Positions 31,895 through 41,230 of a DNA stretch of 43,207 bases are shown piece after piece. The notes beneath the pieces were generated by a model. It worked only from the letters and a program-made list of their open reading frames with translations, did no database searches and was not told the DNA's origin. Position numbers and translations under genes: made by a program. The DNA is from Clostridium sp. (GTDB lineage Bacteria; Bacillota; Clostridia; Lachnospirales; Lachnospiraceae). The DNA is taken from positions 1 through 43,207 of the forward strand of contig JAMPFF010000022.1 in the NCBI GenBank assembly GCA_023664605.1, given 5' to 3'. Position 1 is the first letter of the stretch, and the number at the start of each line of letters is the position of its first letter.

Positions 31895-32535
31895 TATTGG
31901 CGTTTATCCGACACGGCGAAACACAGGCGAATAAAGAGCATAGATATTTAGGAACAACGAATGAGTCTCTTTCTAAGGAGGGAGTCCGGCAGCTATTGTC
32001 ATATAGAAAGCAAGGCATATATCCGGACGTACAATATCTATTCACCAGCCCTATGAAAAGATGTCTGGAAAGCGCACGGATTCTTTATCCGGAGATTACG
32101 CCGGTCATCATTCCGGAGTGGAGGGAAATAGACTTCGGACGCTTTGAATATAAAAATTATGACGAGTTAAAAGATGACAGGCAGTATCAGGCATGGATTG
32201 ACAGCGGCGGAACGCTGGCTTTTCCGGATGGGGAAAGCAGGGAAAATTTTCATTTGCGTTGTGAAAAAGGTTTTAGGCGGATGTGCAGTATGCTTTGCCA
32301 AAGCGTGGATGACGGTGTGGAGGCGCCGCTTCGGACGGCGTTGATTGTCCATGGCGGCACGATGATGTCATTACTGAGCGCGTATGGCATTTATCATTCC
32401 CCTAAAGAGAAGAAGAGTTATTTTGACTATCAGACCATAAACGGCAGAGGTTATCTATGTACCATGAAAAAGTGGTATGACGGGAGTGCATTAGAAAAAA
32501 TGGAGATACAAATAGAGATAGAGGCAGACATATGA
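31867..32535 (+). CDS. cobC: Histidine phosphatase, CobC-like
   Basis: 222-residue phosphoglycerate-mutase-fold phosphatase: catalytic FIRHGETQAN (His16), SPMKRCLESA, EIDFGRFE and the second His in VHGGTMMSLL. By context it dephosphorylates the last intermediates (adenosylcobalamin 5'-phosphate or alpha-ribazole phosphate). Starts within the preceding gene (28-base overlap); GAGGAGG at 31847-31853 is 13 bases upstream. GTG 31891 (4-base overlap) is an alternative start. Confidence 0.9.
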   Translation: MRNRTENQVILAFIRHGETQANKEHRYLGTTNESLSKEGVRQLLSYRKQGIYPDVQYLFTSPMKRCLESARILYPEITPVIIPEWREIDFGRFEYKNYDELKDDRQYQAWIDSGGTLAFPDGESRENFHLRCEKGFRRMCSMLCQSVDDGVEAPLRTALIVHGGTMMSLLSAYGIYHSPKEKKSYFDYQTINGRGYLCTMKKWYDGSALEKMEIQIEIEADI

Positions 32536-33515
32536 GATATCATATTATAGCATTTTTTACCGGATTTTTACTGGATTTGGTTTTCGGAGACCCACATTGG
32601 CTGCCGCATCCAATCCGGCTGATAGGAAAGTTGATAACAAAAACGGAAAAAGCGTTGCGAAAATCGGAAACAGATAACGCTAAGGCACAAATCCGGCAGG
32701 GAGCGGCGTTAGTAATGATTGTACTGGCGGGCGTTACGGCGGCAGCATTTTTGCTTTTGCTGGCAGCATACCGGATATATCCTTATCTGGGGATGGCGGC
32801 GGAATGTCTTATGACCTATCAGATTTTGGCGGTGAAGAGCCTGAAAGACGAGAGTATGAAAGTGTACCGATGTTTGCAAAATGGCGATTTGGATAAGTCC
32901 AGAAGAGCCGTTTCCATGATTGTGGGCAGGGATACGGACTGTCTGGATGAAGAGGGAGTTGCGAAAGCGGCGGTGGAAACGGTGGCGGAGAATACTTCTG
33001 ACGGAGTCATTGCTCCGATGCTGTATCTGGCGGTTGGCGGACCGACGCTTGGCTTTTTTTATAAGGCGGTAAACACCATGGATTCCATGATTGGCTATCG
33101 GAATGATAAATATTTATATTTTGGCAGGACGGCCGCAAAGTTGGACGATATTGTCAATTTCATTCCGGCAAGAATCAGCGCATATCTGATGATTGCAGCG
33201 GCTTTTCTCGCAGGGGGAGAGTTTTCAGGAAAACATGCGGCGGCCGTCTATAAAAGAGACCGAAAAAAACATGCGAGTCCTAATTCTGCACAGACGGAGT
33301 CGGTGTGCGCTGGTGCGCTTGGCATAAGACTGGCAGGAGATGCCAGCTATTTTGGCAAAATGGTAAAAAAGCCATATATAGGCGATGCGCTGCGGAATGT
33401 GGAATACGAGGATATCAAACGCGCCAACCGCCTTATGTATGTTACGGCATGGATGTGTGAAGCAATATGCCTGATAGTATTGCTTGGCGTACAAATAATG
33501 ATAGGAAAGGGATGA
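32532..33515 (+). CDS. cbiB: Adenosylcobinamide-phosphate synthase
   Basis: CbiB attaches (R)-1-amino-2-propanol phosphate to adenosylcobyric acid. 327 residues, several TM helices, family motifs GDPHWLPHPIRLIGKLI (about 17-33), RDTDCLDEEGVAKAAVETVAEN-type segment near 137-158, NTMDSMIGYRNDKY. ATGA overlap with the phosphatase. Its substrate aminopropanol phosphate comes from the next gene. Confidence 0.94.
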   Translation: MRYHIIAFFTGFLLDLVFGDPHWLPHPIRLIGKLITKTEKALRKSETDNAKAQIRQGAALVMIVLAGVTAAAFLLLLAAYRIYPYLGMAAECLMTYQILAVKSLKDESMKVYRCLQNGDLDKSRRAVSMIVGRDTDCLDEEGVAKAAVETVAENTSDGVIAPMLYLAVGGPTLGFFYKAVNTMDSMIGYRNDKYLYFGRTAAKLDDIVNFIPARISAYLMIAAAFLAGGEFSGKHAAAVYKRDRKKHASPNSAQTESVCAGALGIRLAGDASYFGKMVKKPYIGDALRNVEYEDIKRANRLMYVTAWMCEAICLIVLLGVQIMIGKG

Positions 33516-33519
33516 GTGG

Positions 33520-34569
33520 ATGAGTATTCACGGCGGCGATATCTATAGAAATCATGTCGATATTGATTTTTCGATAAATATCAATCCGCTTGGCACGCCA
33601 AAGGCTGTAAAGGCGGCGATGTATGAAGCCGTCGAAATGTGCGGCGGGTATCCGGATATGGAAGCGGAAAAACTAAAAAAAGCGGTCAGCAGAATGTTGG
33701 CAGTACCGGAACAATATCTGCTTTTCGGGAATGGGGCTTCGGAACTTTTTATGGCGGTTACGCATGGATTAAAACCGCAAAAAACCGTAATACCGGTTCC
33801 CTCTTTCTATGGATATGAATATGCGGCCGAAGCGGCGGAAAGTGAAATTATTTATTATGAGATGAAAGAGAAAAATCATTTTTGTATCACAAGCGATTTT
33901 TGCGAAACGCTGACAAAGGATACAGACCTTGTTTTTCTTGCTAATCCCAATAATCCTACGGGAATGCTTATTGAAAAAGACGAGCTTTTAAAGCTGCTTT
34001 ATCATTGCCGGGAAAAAGAAATTTATGTGGTGTTGGATGAGAGTTTCATTGAATTTACAGGCAGCGGTTTTTCCATGCTTTCGGAAATAAACGAATTTGA
34101 CAATTTGATACTTGTTAGAAGTTTTACGAAAATTTTTTCGATTCCTGGTGCGCGGTTAGGATATCTGGTCTGTAAAAATCCTGCGCTTCTGGCAAGGATA
34201 GCCGGACAGCTTCCGGAATGGAATTTATCTTGTTTTGCACAAGCGGCAGGCTGTGCCTGTGTCATACAGAATGAATTTATATTACATACGAAACGCTTTG
34301 TGGAACAGGAGAAGAAGTTATTAGCGGACGGATTAAGAAAACAGGGATTTACGGTGTTTTCTTCTGCGGCGAATTTTCTTCTCATATATGGGGAAGAGGG
34401 GTTATATGATAAACTGTTACAAAAAGGCGTTTTAATCAGGAATTGCGAAAATTTCAGGGGGCTGCGGAAAGGATTTTATCGGATTGCAGTGAAAAGCAGA
34501 GGAGAGAATGAGATTTTACTGAAAGCAATCGAAAGCCTGAAACATGAAAACCGAGCGGGTGAGAATTGA
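33520..34569 (+). CDS. cobD: Threonine-phosphate decarboxylase
   Basis: PLP aminotransferase-fold enzyme making (R)-1-amino-2-propanol phosphate from L-threonine phosphate. 349 residues, HGGDIYRN and FSININPLG at the N-terminus, NPNNPTG (about 145-151), and the PLP-binding Lys204 in SFTKIFSIPGARLGY. AAAGGG at 33506-33511 supports ATG 33520, four bases after cbiB. Confidence 0.93.
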   Translation: MSIHGGDIYRNHVDIDFSININPLGTPKAVKAAMYEAVEMCGGYPDMEAEKLKKAVSRMLAVPEQYLLFGNGASELFMAVTHGLKPQKTVIPVPSFYGYEYAAEAAESEIIYYEMKEKNHFCITSDFCETLTKDTDLVFLANPNNPTGMLIEKDELLKLLYHCREKEIYVVLDESFIEFTGSGFSMLSEINEFDNLILVRSFTKIFSIPGARLGYLVCKNPALLARIAGQLPEWNLSCFAQAAGCACVIQNEFILHTKRFVEQEKKLLADGLRKQGFTVFSSAANFLLIYGEEGLYDKLLQKGVLIRNCENFRGLRKGFYRIAVKSRGENEILLKAIESLKHENRAGEN

Positions 34570-34590
34570 GGGAAAGGAACGGATATAAAA

Positions 34591-35241
34591 GTGGAACATC
34601 GTAAAATAGAATATGTACTGCCGGAGGAAATTGAAAAACGCAGTTTTGAGATAATTGACGACGAACTTGCACAGAGGGAAATTGTACTTGGAAAAGAGGA
34701 AGAAGCGATTATAAAACGAGTCATACATACCAGCGCGGATTTTGACTATGCGAAGACTCTCCGCTTTTCAAAAGGGGCGGTCACGCAGATGCGGGAATTG
34801 ATAAAAAACGGTGCGGATATTGTAACGGATACCAATATGGCTTTAGCCGGAATCAATAAAAATGTGCTTGCAAGATTTGGCGGAGAGGCACATTGTTTTA
34901 TGGCGGATGAAGAGGCTGCGCGTCTGGCAAAGGAAAGAAAAACAACGCGGGCAGCAGTCAGCATGGAGATGGCGGCGGCGATAGAAAAACCGATTATTTT
35001 TGTAATCGGCAATGCGCCGACGGCATTGATAAAATTATATGAAATGATAAAAGAAAGCGGCTGGAAGCCTGCCTTTATTATCGGTGTGCCGGTAGGATTC
35101 GTCAATGTGGAGGCGGCCAAGGAACTGATATTGCAAACGGATATTCCCTACATTGTCAATGTAGGAAGAAAAGGCGGTAGCACGATTGCGGCGGCAATCT
35201 GTAACGCCGTATTGTATCAACTGCGGGATGCAGAAAAATAA
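34591..35241 (+). CDS. cbiC: Cobalt-precorrin-8 methylmutase
   Basis: CbiC moves the C11 methyl to C12, giving cobyrinate. 216 residues; catalytic His46 in RVIHTSADFDY, plus VTDTNMALAGIN and NAPTAL. GTG start at 34591 with a GGAAAGGAACGG stretch upstream; no ATG in a better position. Confidence 0.94.
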   Translation: MEHRKIEYVLPEEIEKRSFEIIDDELAQREIVLGKEEEAIIKRVIHTSADFDYAKTLRFSKGAVTQMRELIKNGADIVTDTNMALAGINKNVLARFGGEAHCFMADEEAARLAKERKTTRAAVSMEMAAAIEKPIIFVIGNAPTALIKLYEMIKESGWKPAFIIGVPVGFVNVEAAKELILQTDIPYIVNVGRKGGSTIAAAICNAVLYQLRDAEK

Positions 35242-35262
35242 AAAGCAGAAAGGAACATCGGA

Positions 35263-36408
35263 ATGCGATACGGTTTTACGACCGGAAGCTGCGCGGCGGC
35301 AGCGGCAAAAGCGGCTTCCTATATGCTATTGACAGGGCGGCTTAAAACAGAAATCACAATCGAAACGCCGAAAGGGATTTTATATACGGCCGGGATTTTG
35401 GATATCAGACGCAGTGAAAACGAGGTAAGCTGCGCGGTAAAAAAAGACGGCGGCGATGACCCGGATATTACAAGCGGTACGCTGATTTATGCCAGCGTGT
35501 CCTATCCGGAGGCTGCCAAGCAGGAAGAAACAAAAAACGACAAGGAAAAGGAAATCATAATAGAAGGCGGAATCGGTATCGGAAGAGTGACAAGACCCGG
35601 ACTTGACCAGCCGATAGGGAATGCAGCTATCAATCATGTGCCAAGAAAAATGATAGAAAAAGAAGTGCTGGAAGTGTGCAGGGCCGCGGATTACAGGGGC
35701 GGTTTATATATTGAAATTTCCGCGCCGGAGGGAGAAAAGCTTGGCGTCCGTACCTTTAATCCAAGGCTGGGCATTGTCGGCGGCATTTCAATATTGGGAA
35801 CAAGCGGTATCGTGGAACCAATGAGCAGTCAGGCGATTTTGGATACGATTCGGGTGGAATTGCGGCAAAGAAGAGCGGAAGGGTTCGATTATGCTACAGT
35901 CTCACCGGGAAACTATGGTTTGGATTTTATGAAAAAGACATATGGATATGATTTGGACAGAAGCGTCAAATGCAGCAATTTTATCGGAGAGACCATTGAT
36001 ATGATGGTGGAACTGGGTTTTCAGAAAATGCTTTTGACCGGTCATATCGGTAAGTTAATTAAAGTGGCAGGAGGCATTATGAATACGCATTCCAAAGAGG
36101 CGGATTGTCGAATGGAACTTCTGGCGGCATTTTCCATAAGAGAGGGGATAACGGCTAAGCAGGCATATGCCATACTCGAATGTGCAACGACGGAGGAAGC
36201 AATACCGATTTTGGAGCGCGGTGGAAAATTACAGCCGGTAATGGATAATATTGCAGAGCGGATTTGTTTTTATATGGAAAACCGCGCCGGAGGGAAACTG
36301 AAAACAGACTGTATTTTATATGCGAATGCGTATGGAGAGCTGGCAAAAAGCAGGGGGGCAGAAGAATGGTTTACTTTGTTGGAGCAGGAACAGGCGCAGC
36401 AGATTTGA
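35263..36408 (+). CDS. cbiD: Cobalt-precorrin-5B C1-methyltransferase
   Basis: CbiD, 381 residues: RYGFTTGSCAAAAAKAA at the N-terminus, KKDGGDDPDIT (about 58-68), IGRVTRPGL and NPRLGIVGGISILGTSGIVEPMS-type core near 164-188. Overlaps the following fusion gene by 43 bases. It acts on the product of the CbiG half of that fusion. Confidence 0.95.
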   Translation: MRYGFTTGSCAAAAAKAASYMLLTGRLKTEITIETPKGILYTAGILDIRRSENEVSCAVKKDGGDDPDITSGTLIYASVSYPEAAKQEETKNDKEKEIIIEGGIGIGRVTRPGLDQPIGNAAINHVPRKMIEKEVLEVCRAADYRGGLYIEISAPEGEKLGVRTFNPRLGIVGGISILGTSGIVEPMSSQAILDTIRVELRQRRAEGFDYATVSPGNYGLDFMKKTYGYDLDRSVKCSNFIGETIDMMVELGFQKMLLTGHIGKLIKVAGGIMNTHSKEADCRMELLAAFSIREGITAKQAYAILECATTEEAIPILERGGKLQPVMDNIAERICFYMENRAGGKLKTDCILYANAYGELAKSRGAEEWFTLLEQEQAQQI

Positions 36409-38342
36409 TAACGGTTAGGGGAATGCGGCTGTTGGAGCGGGCGGATGTGATTATTTATGCGGGTTCTTTGGTAAATCCTGACTTGCTTACTTATGCAGGG
36501 AAAGACTGTGCGATATATAACAGCGCAAAATTAACTCTGGGGGAAGTAATTCAGATAATGAAAAATGCGGAAGCGGATGGGAAAATGACTGTCAGATTAC
36601 ATACGGGCGACCCCAGCGTTTACGGAGCGGTCAGAGAGCAGATGGACGAACTGGACCGCCTTGGCATTTCTTACGAAAGCTGTCCGGGAGTCAGCGCATG
36701 TTTCGGAGCGGCCGCTTCCCTGAATTTAGAATATACCCTGCCGGGAATTTCACAGTCCTTAATCATTACGAGGATGGAGGGAAAAACAAAGGTTCCAGAG
36801 AAAGAAAGCATTGAACGGTTTGCGGCGCATCAGGCATCCATGGCAGTTTATTTAAGCGTGGGAATGACGGAGGAGTTAAGCAGGCGTTTGATTGCGGGAG
36901 GATATCGGGAAACGACTCCGGCGGCGATTGTGTATAAAGCAACATGGGATGAGGAAGAGGCGTATATCTGCACAGTGAAAACATTGCATGAGACTGCGGT
37001 TGTACATGGCATTACGAAGACTGCGCTGGTGTTGGTCGGCGATGCGATTGCACATCAAAATTATCGTAAATCGCGGTTGTATGCGCCTGATTTTGCAACG
37101 GCGTTTCGCCCCGCACGAATCGAAAAGGAAACAATGCACTCCTTGCCGCAAAATGAGAAAATAAGCATTATCAGTTTTACGGAAAAAGGATTAAAGCTTG
37201 CGGAAAAAATTCGTTCGCGGCTGAAAGGCGAAACAGAGCGCGACGGCAGAGACAGTTATATCGCAGATGACGGCAAAGACGGTCATATCGAAAGTGGAAC
37301 GGAGGTTGTTTTGTATACCAAATGGAAAGCTTATCCGCAAGGCGATAGGCCGCACTCTGTCTTGTATGTGGACATATCTGTCAGTGATTGGGCAAAAATG
37401 CAGATGCAGGAGCAAAATGCGCTGCTTTTTATCGGCGCGTGCGGGATTGCGGTTAGGGCAGCCGCACCGCATATTAGCGATAAGCTGCATGACGTTCCGG
37501 TGTTGGTCATGGATGAAATGGGAAGATATGTGATTCCCATTTTATCAGGGCATATGGGCGGGGCAAATGAACTTGCCCTCTGTCTGGCAAAAGAGACGGG
37601 AGCGGAACCGGTTATTACGACGGCAACGGATATTCATGGAAAATTTGCGGTGGATTTGTTTGCAAAAAGGAATCATCTTTTCATTGAAAATAAAAATGGT
37701 ATCGCGGCGGTTTCGGCGAAAGTTTTAGCGGGAGAAGAGATTACAATCTCCATAGAACCGAGGTATGAAAAGGACAGTAAAAAACGGGGCAGCAGTGTAT
37801 CGGAAGAAAGCCGTCTGACGGATAGAGATTGTCCGCCGCAGGGAGTACGGCTTGTGCCATATCCGCCGACGGAAGCGGTTGACGTTGTTGTGACATCTGG
37901 CGGGGATGATTTTGGAGCAGCCGTTTTGTTAAGGCCAAAGGAGTATGTTATCGGGATAGGATGTAAAAAGGGAAAAAACGCAGAAGAAATAGAAAGCCTG
38001 ATTGAAAAGAAAATGACAGAGGCGGGCATATCCGTAACGCAGATTTTTGCGCTTTCCTCTATTTCACAAAAACAGGATGAAAAGGGAATACTGGACTACG
38101 CCCATAAAGAGGGGATTTTATTTTTGACTTATAGTGCGGAGGAATTACAGAAAGTTGAAGGAGATTTTGCGCATTCAGATTTTGTGGAAAGTAAAGTAGG
38201 CGTTGACAACGTGTGCGAGCGGGCGGCGTTAAAGGCCTGCGGAGAAGACGGAAAACTGATTCTTGTAAAATATGCGGAAAACGGTATGACGATTGCGATA
38301 GCGAAACGCGGCTGGACGTTAGATTGGGAAAGGCAGGACTAA
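36366..38342 (+). CDS. cbiFG: CbiF-CbiG fusion: precorrin-4 methyltransferase and precorrin-5A hydrolase
   Basis: 658 residues. CbiF part (about 1-255): SAM tetrapyrrole methylase with VYFVGAGTGAADLITVRG, IYAGSLVN and the DPSVYGA loop; methylates C11. CbiG part (about 260-658): LLFIGACGIAVRAAAP, VIPILSGHMGGANELA and the C-terminal YVIGIGCKKGKN, FVESKVGVDNVCERAA; opens the delta-lactone and releases acetaldehyde. These are consecutive steps, so the fusion may channel the intermediate. Two charged stretches inside CbiG look like variable insertions. AGGGGGG at 36352-36358 selects ATG 36366, within cbiD. Confidence 0.93.
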   Translation: MVYFVGAGTGAADLITVRGMRLLERADVIIYAGSLVNPDLLTYAGKDCAIYNSAKLTLGEVIQIMKNAEADGKMTVRLHTGDPSVYGAVREQMDELDRLGISYESCPGVSACFGAAASLNLEYTLPGISQSLIITRMEGKTKVPEKESIERFAAHQASMAVYLSVGMTEELSRRLIAGGYRETTPAAIVYKATWDEEEAYICTVKTLHETAVVHGITKTALVLVGDAIAHQNYRKSRLYAPDFATAFRPARIEKETMHSLPQNEKISIISFTEKGLKLAEKIRSRLKGETERDGRDSYIADDGKDGHIESGTEVVLYTKWKAYPQGDRPHSVLYVDISVSDWAKMQMQEQNALLFIGACGIAVRAAAPHISDKLHDVPVLVMDEMGRYVIPILSGHMGGANELALCLAKETGAEPVITTATDIHGKFAVDLFAKRNHLFIENKNGIAAVSAKVLAGEEITISIEPRYEKDSKKRGSSVSEESRLTDRDCPPQGVRLVPYPPTEAVDVVVTSGGDDFGAAVLLRPKEYVIGIGCKKGKNAEEIESLIEKKMTEAGISVTQIFALSSISQKQDEKGILDYAHKEGILFLTYSAEELQKVEGDFAHSDFVESKVGVDNVCERAALKACGEDGKLILVKYAENGMTIAIAKRGWTLDWERQD

Positions 38343-38345
38343 TTG

Positions 38346-39089
38346 GTGGCAAATAAAATTTATATCGTAGGAATGGGTCCGGGAAGAGAAGATATGATGA
38401 CGTCGGAGGCGTTAGACGTATTGGAGAACGCTGATGTGATTGTCGGTTATCCATTGTATTTACAGCTTTTGGGAGAACGCTTTCAAAAAAAAGAATTATT
38501 ATCTACGCCGATGCGGCAGGAAAAAGAACGGTGCAGGCTTTGCTTTAAGGAGGCCAAAAAAGGAAAGAAAGTAGCTTTACTGTGCAGTGGGGATGCGGGA
38601 ATCTATGGACTTGCCTCTTTGATGTATGAAACCGGGAAAGACTATCCGGAAACGGAGTTATGCGTTATTGCAGGCATTACCGCGGCAAGCAGCGGGGCGG
38701 CGGTTCTGGGCGCGCCTCTTAACCACGACTTTTGTATTATCAGTTTAAGTGATTTGCTGACGCCGTGGGAAGAGATTGCAAAGAAGCTGCGGGCGGCAGC
38801 GGAAGGAGATTTTGTGATCGTACTTTATAATCCGTCCAGCCATAGGCGAAAAGATTATCTGGAAAAAGCCTGCGGTATTTTATTACATAGCATAGAAAAG
38901 GAACGGGTCTGCGGTTATGTCGAAAACATAGGGAGAGAGGGAACGAAAGCGGAGACCTGTACTTTGGAAGAATTAAAAGGCCGGGAGGTCAATATGTTTA
39001 CAACGGTATTTATCGGAAATTCCCGTTCGGAAATCATAAATGGGAAACTTGTTACCGGACGGGGCTATCACGTTGAGGGAAAGGCATGA
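38346..39089 (+). CDS. cbiH: Cobalt-precorrin-3 C17-methyltransferase
   Basis: CbiH/CobJ, ring-contracting methyltransferase. 247 residues: IYIVGMGPGREDMMTSEAL, VIVGYPLY, CSGDAGIYGLA and VLYNPSS. TTG 38343 and GTG 38346 are both possible; AGGCAGGA at 38331-38338 favours GTG 38346, which gives MANKIYIVG. Ends in an ATGA overlap with the next gene. No extra iron-sulfur C-terminal domain is present. Confidence 0.93.
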   Translation: MANKIYIVGMGPGREDMMTSEALDVLENADVIVGYPLYLQLLGERFQKKELLSTPMRQEKERCRLCFKEAKKGKKVALLCSGDAGIYGLASLMYETGKDYPETELCVIAGITAASSGAAVLGAPLNHDFCIISLSDLLTPWEEIAKKLRAAAEGDFVIVLYNPSSHRRKDYLEKACGILLHSIEKERVCGYVENIGREGTKAETCTLEELKGREVNMFTTVFIGNSRSEIINGKLVTGRGYHVEGKA

Positions 39090-41149
39090 ACAAGATGAAA
39101 AAAATCGTCATATTCGCGGGAACGACAGAAGGGCGGAAACTATCGGAATATCTGGCAGAGGCGGGTATTGTAAACACAGTCTGCGTGGCGACGGAGTACG
39201 GAGAAATTGTGCTGCAAAAACATCCTCTTGTCACAGTGCGTCAGGGAAGAATGAACCGGGAGGAAATCGAAAGCTTTCTTACGGAAAAAAATTTTTCGGT
39301 TGTTATCGATGCGACACATCCTTTTGCCGAAGAGGTTACGCATAACATCAAAGCGGCGGTAGAAAATTTGAGTGTGCATGAAATAGATATTTGCTATTTG
39401 CGGCTGAATAGAGAGGGCATTGAACAAAAAGAAAAAAGTGCAGAAGACAATATCCGATACTTTGAGACGAACGAGGCATGTGCCAAAGCTTTGGAGAATA
39501 CGGAGGGAAATATTCTTTTAACGACCGGCAGCAAGGAACTGGCTGTATACTGCATTTCCGAAAAGATAAAACACAGGCTGCATGTAAGACTGCTGCCCGA
39601 CGCAGATAATATTGCGCTTTGTACGAAACAGGGAATTTGCGGAAAGCAGATAATCGCCATGCAGGGTCCGTTCACTGCAAAAATGAATGAAGCAATCATT
39701 CAGCAATATCAGATAGCGCATTTTGTGACGAAAGAAAGCGGAATGTCAGGCGGTTATCAGGAAAAGCTGGAAGCGATACAAAGAATGGGAATACAGGGAT
39801 ATGTGATAAGACAGCCGCAAAAAGAGGATGGTTATTCGTTTCCGGAGTTATGTGCCGAGCTGGAAAAAATCTGTGGAAAAAAGATTTTGATGGAAAGCCG
39901 AATGGAAATTACATTGGCGGGCGTCGGTATGGGAAATGAAAACTGCCTGACAAAAGAAGTAAAGAGGGCAATCAGTGAAGCGGATATTTTATTGGGAGCA
40001 GAAAGGCTGCTGGAAAATGTATCTTCCACGCCCACACGAAAACAGGAAAAATATCCCTTTTACCGGGCGGAACAGATTATTCCCTATTTGAAAGAAGTGC
40101 AGAATCCGTTTATGGAAAGCAAAAAAGCGGTCGTTCTTTTTTCCGGCGACAGCGGATTTTACAGCGGCTGCCGCTCATTATATGAAGCGTTGGAAAAGGA
40201 AATTTGTAATGGGCAGCTAAAAGCGTCCATGCGCATTTTACCCGGGATTTCTTCCGTCTCATATCTGGCTTCGTGTATTGGAGTAAGTTATCAGGATGCG
40301 GCAGTTTACAGTATGCACGGGAAAGAGGTGTTAAACCTTGTCGGCAGAATTAAAAGTCATGCGAAAACATTTTTTTTGATGTCCGGAGTAAAGGATGTAA
40401 ATAGGCTGGGAAAACTTTTAACAGAGGCGGGCATGACGGAATGTGAGATTACGATAGGGTATCAGCTTTCTTATAAAGAGCAGCGGATAGAAGAACTGAC
40501 GCCTGCACAGTGCGGCGAGTTAAAAGAAGAGGGATTGTATACCTGTTTTGTGAACAATCCTTGTGCGGTAAAGAAAAAACCGCTCCCGTACATTGCCGAT
40601 AAAGATTTGATAAGAGATAAAGTTCCCATGACGAAAGAGGAAGTACGTTTCGTCAGTATCACCAAATTACAGTTACGGGAAGATTCGATAGTTTATGATA
40701 TCGGCAGCGGCACAGGTTCCGTTGCGGTGCAGATTGCCTCCCTTGCGGATGGAATACAGGTGTATGCGCTGGAAAAGAAAAAGGAAGCAGTTTCGCTCAT
40801 CCAAAAAAACAAAAATAAATTCGGACTGGAAAATATAACGGTGGTGGAAACGGATGCGCCGGAGGGATTATCCGCGCTTCCTGCGGCAACACACGCGTTT
40901 ATAGGGGGAAGCGGCGGCAGATTAAAAGAAATACTGGACGCGCTTAAAAAGATAAACCCCGCCATGCGGATTGTGATTAACGCCATCAGTATGGAAACGA
41001 TTTGCGAAATAAAAGAAGTGTTGTCCGGCTATTCCATAAAAGAGAAAGAAGTCATTCAGATGCAGATAAGCAGGGCAAAAGAAGCGGGCGGCTATCATTT
41101 GATGCGGGCGGAAAATCCGGTCTGGATTTGTTCGTTTTGTTTTGCATGA
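39086..41149 (+). CDS. cbiJET: CbiJ-CbiE-CbiT triple fusion
   Basis: 687 residues combining three enzymes. CbiJ (about 1-268): precorrin-6A reductase, IVIFAGTTEGRKLSEYLAE, DATHPFAEEVT, MQGPF and THFVTKESG-like AHFVTKESG. CbiE (about 273-490): methylase with ITLAGVGMGNENCLT, FSGDSGFYSG, LPGISSVSYLAS; methylates C5. CbiT (about 495-687): Rossmann methyltransferase with YDIGSGTGSVAVQIA and FIGGSGGRLKEILD; methylates C15 and decarboxylates the C12 acetate. CbiE-CbiT fusions are well known (CobL); adding CbiJ is less common. The last codons lie in the first copy of a 33-bp tandem repeat. Confidence 0.92.
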   Translation: MNKMKKIVIFAGTTEGRKLSEYLAEAGIVNTVCVATEYGEIVLQKHPLVTVRQGRMNREEIESFLTEKNFSVVIDATHPFAEEVTHNIKAAVENLSVHEIDICYLRLNREGIEQKEKSAEDNIRYFETNEACAKALENTEGNILLTTGSKELAVYCISEKIKHRLHVRLLPDADNIALCTKQGICGKQIIAMQGPFTAKMNEAIIQQYQIAHFVTKESGMSGGYQEKLEAIQRMGIQGYVIRQPQKEDGYSFPELCAELEKICGKKILMESRMEITLAGVGMGNENCLTKEVKRAISEADILLGAERLLENVSSTPTRKQEKYPFYRAEQIIPYLKEVQNPFMESKKAVVLFSGDSGFYSGCRSLYEALEKEICNGQLKASMRILPGISSVSYLASCIGVSYQDAAVYSMHGKEVLNLVGRIKSHAKTFFLMSGVKDVNRLGKLLTEAGMTECEITIGYQLSYKEQRIEELTPAQCGELKEEGLYTCFVNNPCAVKKKPLPYIADKDLIRDKVPMTKEEVRFVSITKLQLREDSIVYDIGSGTGSVAVQIASLADGIQVYALEKKKEAVSLIQKNKNKFGLENITVVETDAPEGLSALPAATHAFIGGSGGRLKEILDALKKINPAMRIVINAISMETICEIKEVLSGYSIKEKEVIQMQISRAKEAGGYHLMRAENPVWICSFCFA

Positions 41150-41230
41150 GAGGCAAGGTATTTCTGTTTTGCTTTGTATGAGAGACAAGGTATTTCTCGT
41201 TTTACTTTGTATGAAAGGCAGGATTTTCCT
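41134..41230 (+). repeat. Three tandem copies of a 32-33-bp unit between cbiT and cbiA
   Basis: Copies at 41134-41165, 41166-41198 and 41199-41230. Copies 1 and 2 agree at 29 of 32 positions; copy 3 is more diverged (about 25 of 32). Each has the order GTTTT-x-TTTG-x-ATGA-(A/G)AGRCA(A/G)G then a T-rich end. Copy 1 includes the end of the cbiT frame and its TGA; copy 3 supplies the ribosome binding site (AAAGGCAGGA) of cbiA. After the stop the frame stays open through the repeats into cbiA. Confidence 0.85.

Noticed and set aside
41134-41230. Possible CRISPR array
   Set aside because: Only three contiguous diverged copies with no spacers; it is a simple tandem repeat at a gene junction.
41174-41230. 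TTG start adding 19 residues to CbiA
   Set aside because: It would only translate the tandem repeats; ATG 41231 has a good ribosome binding site and the normal N-terminus.
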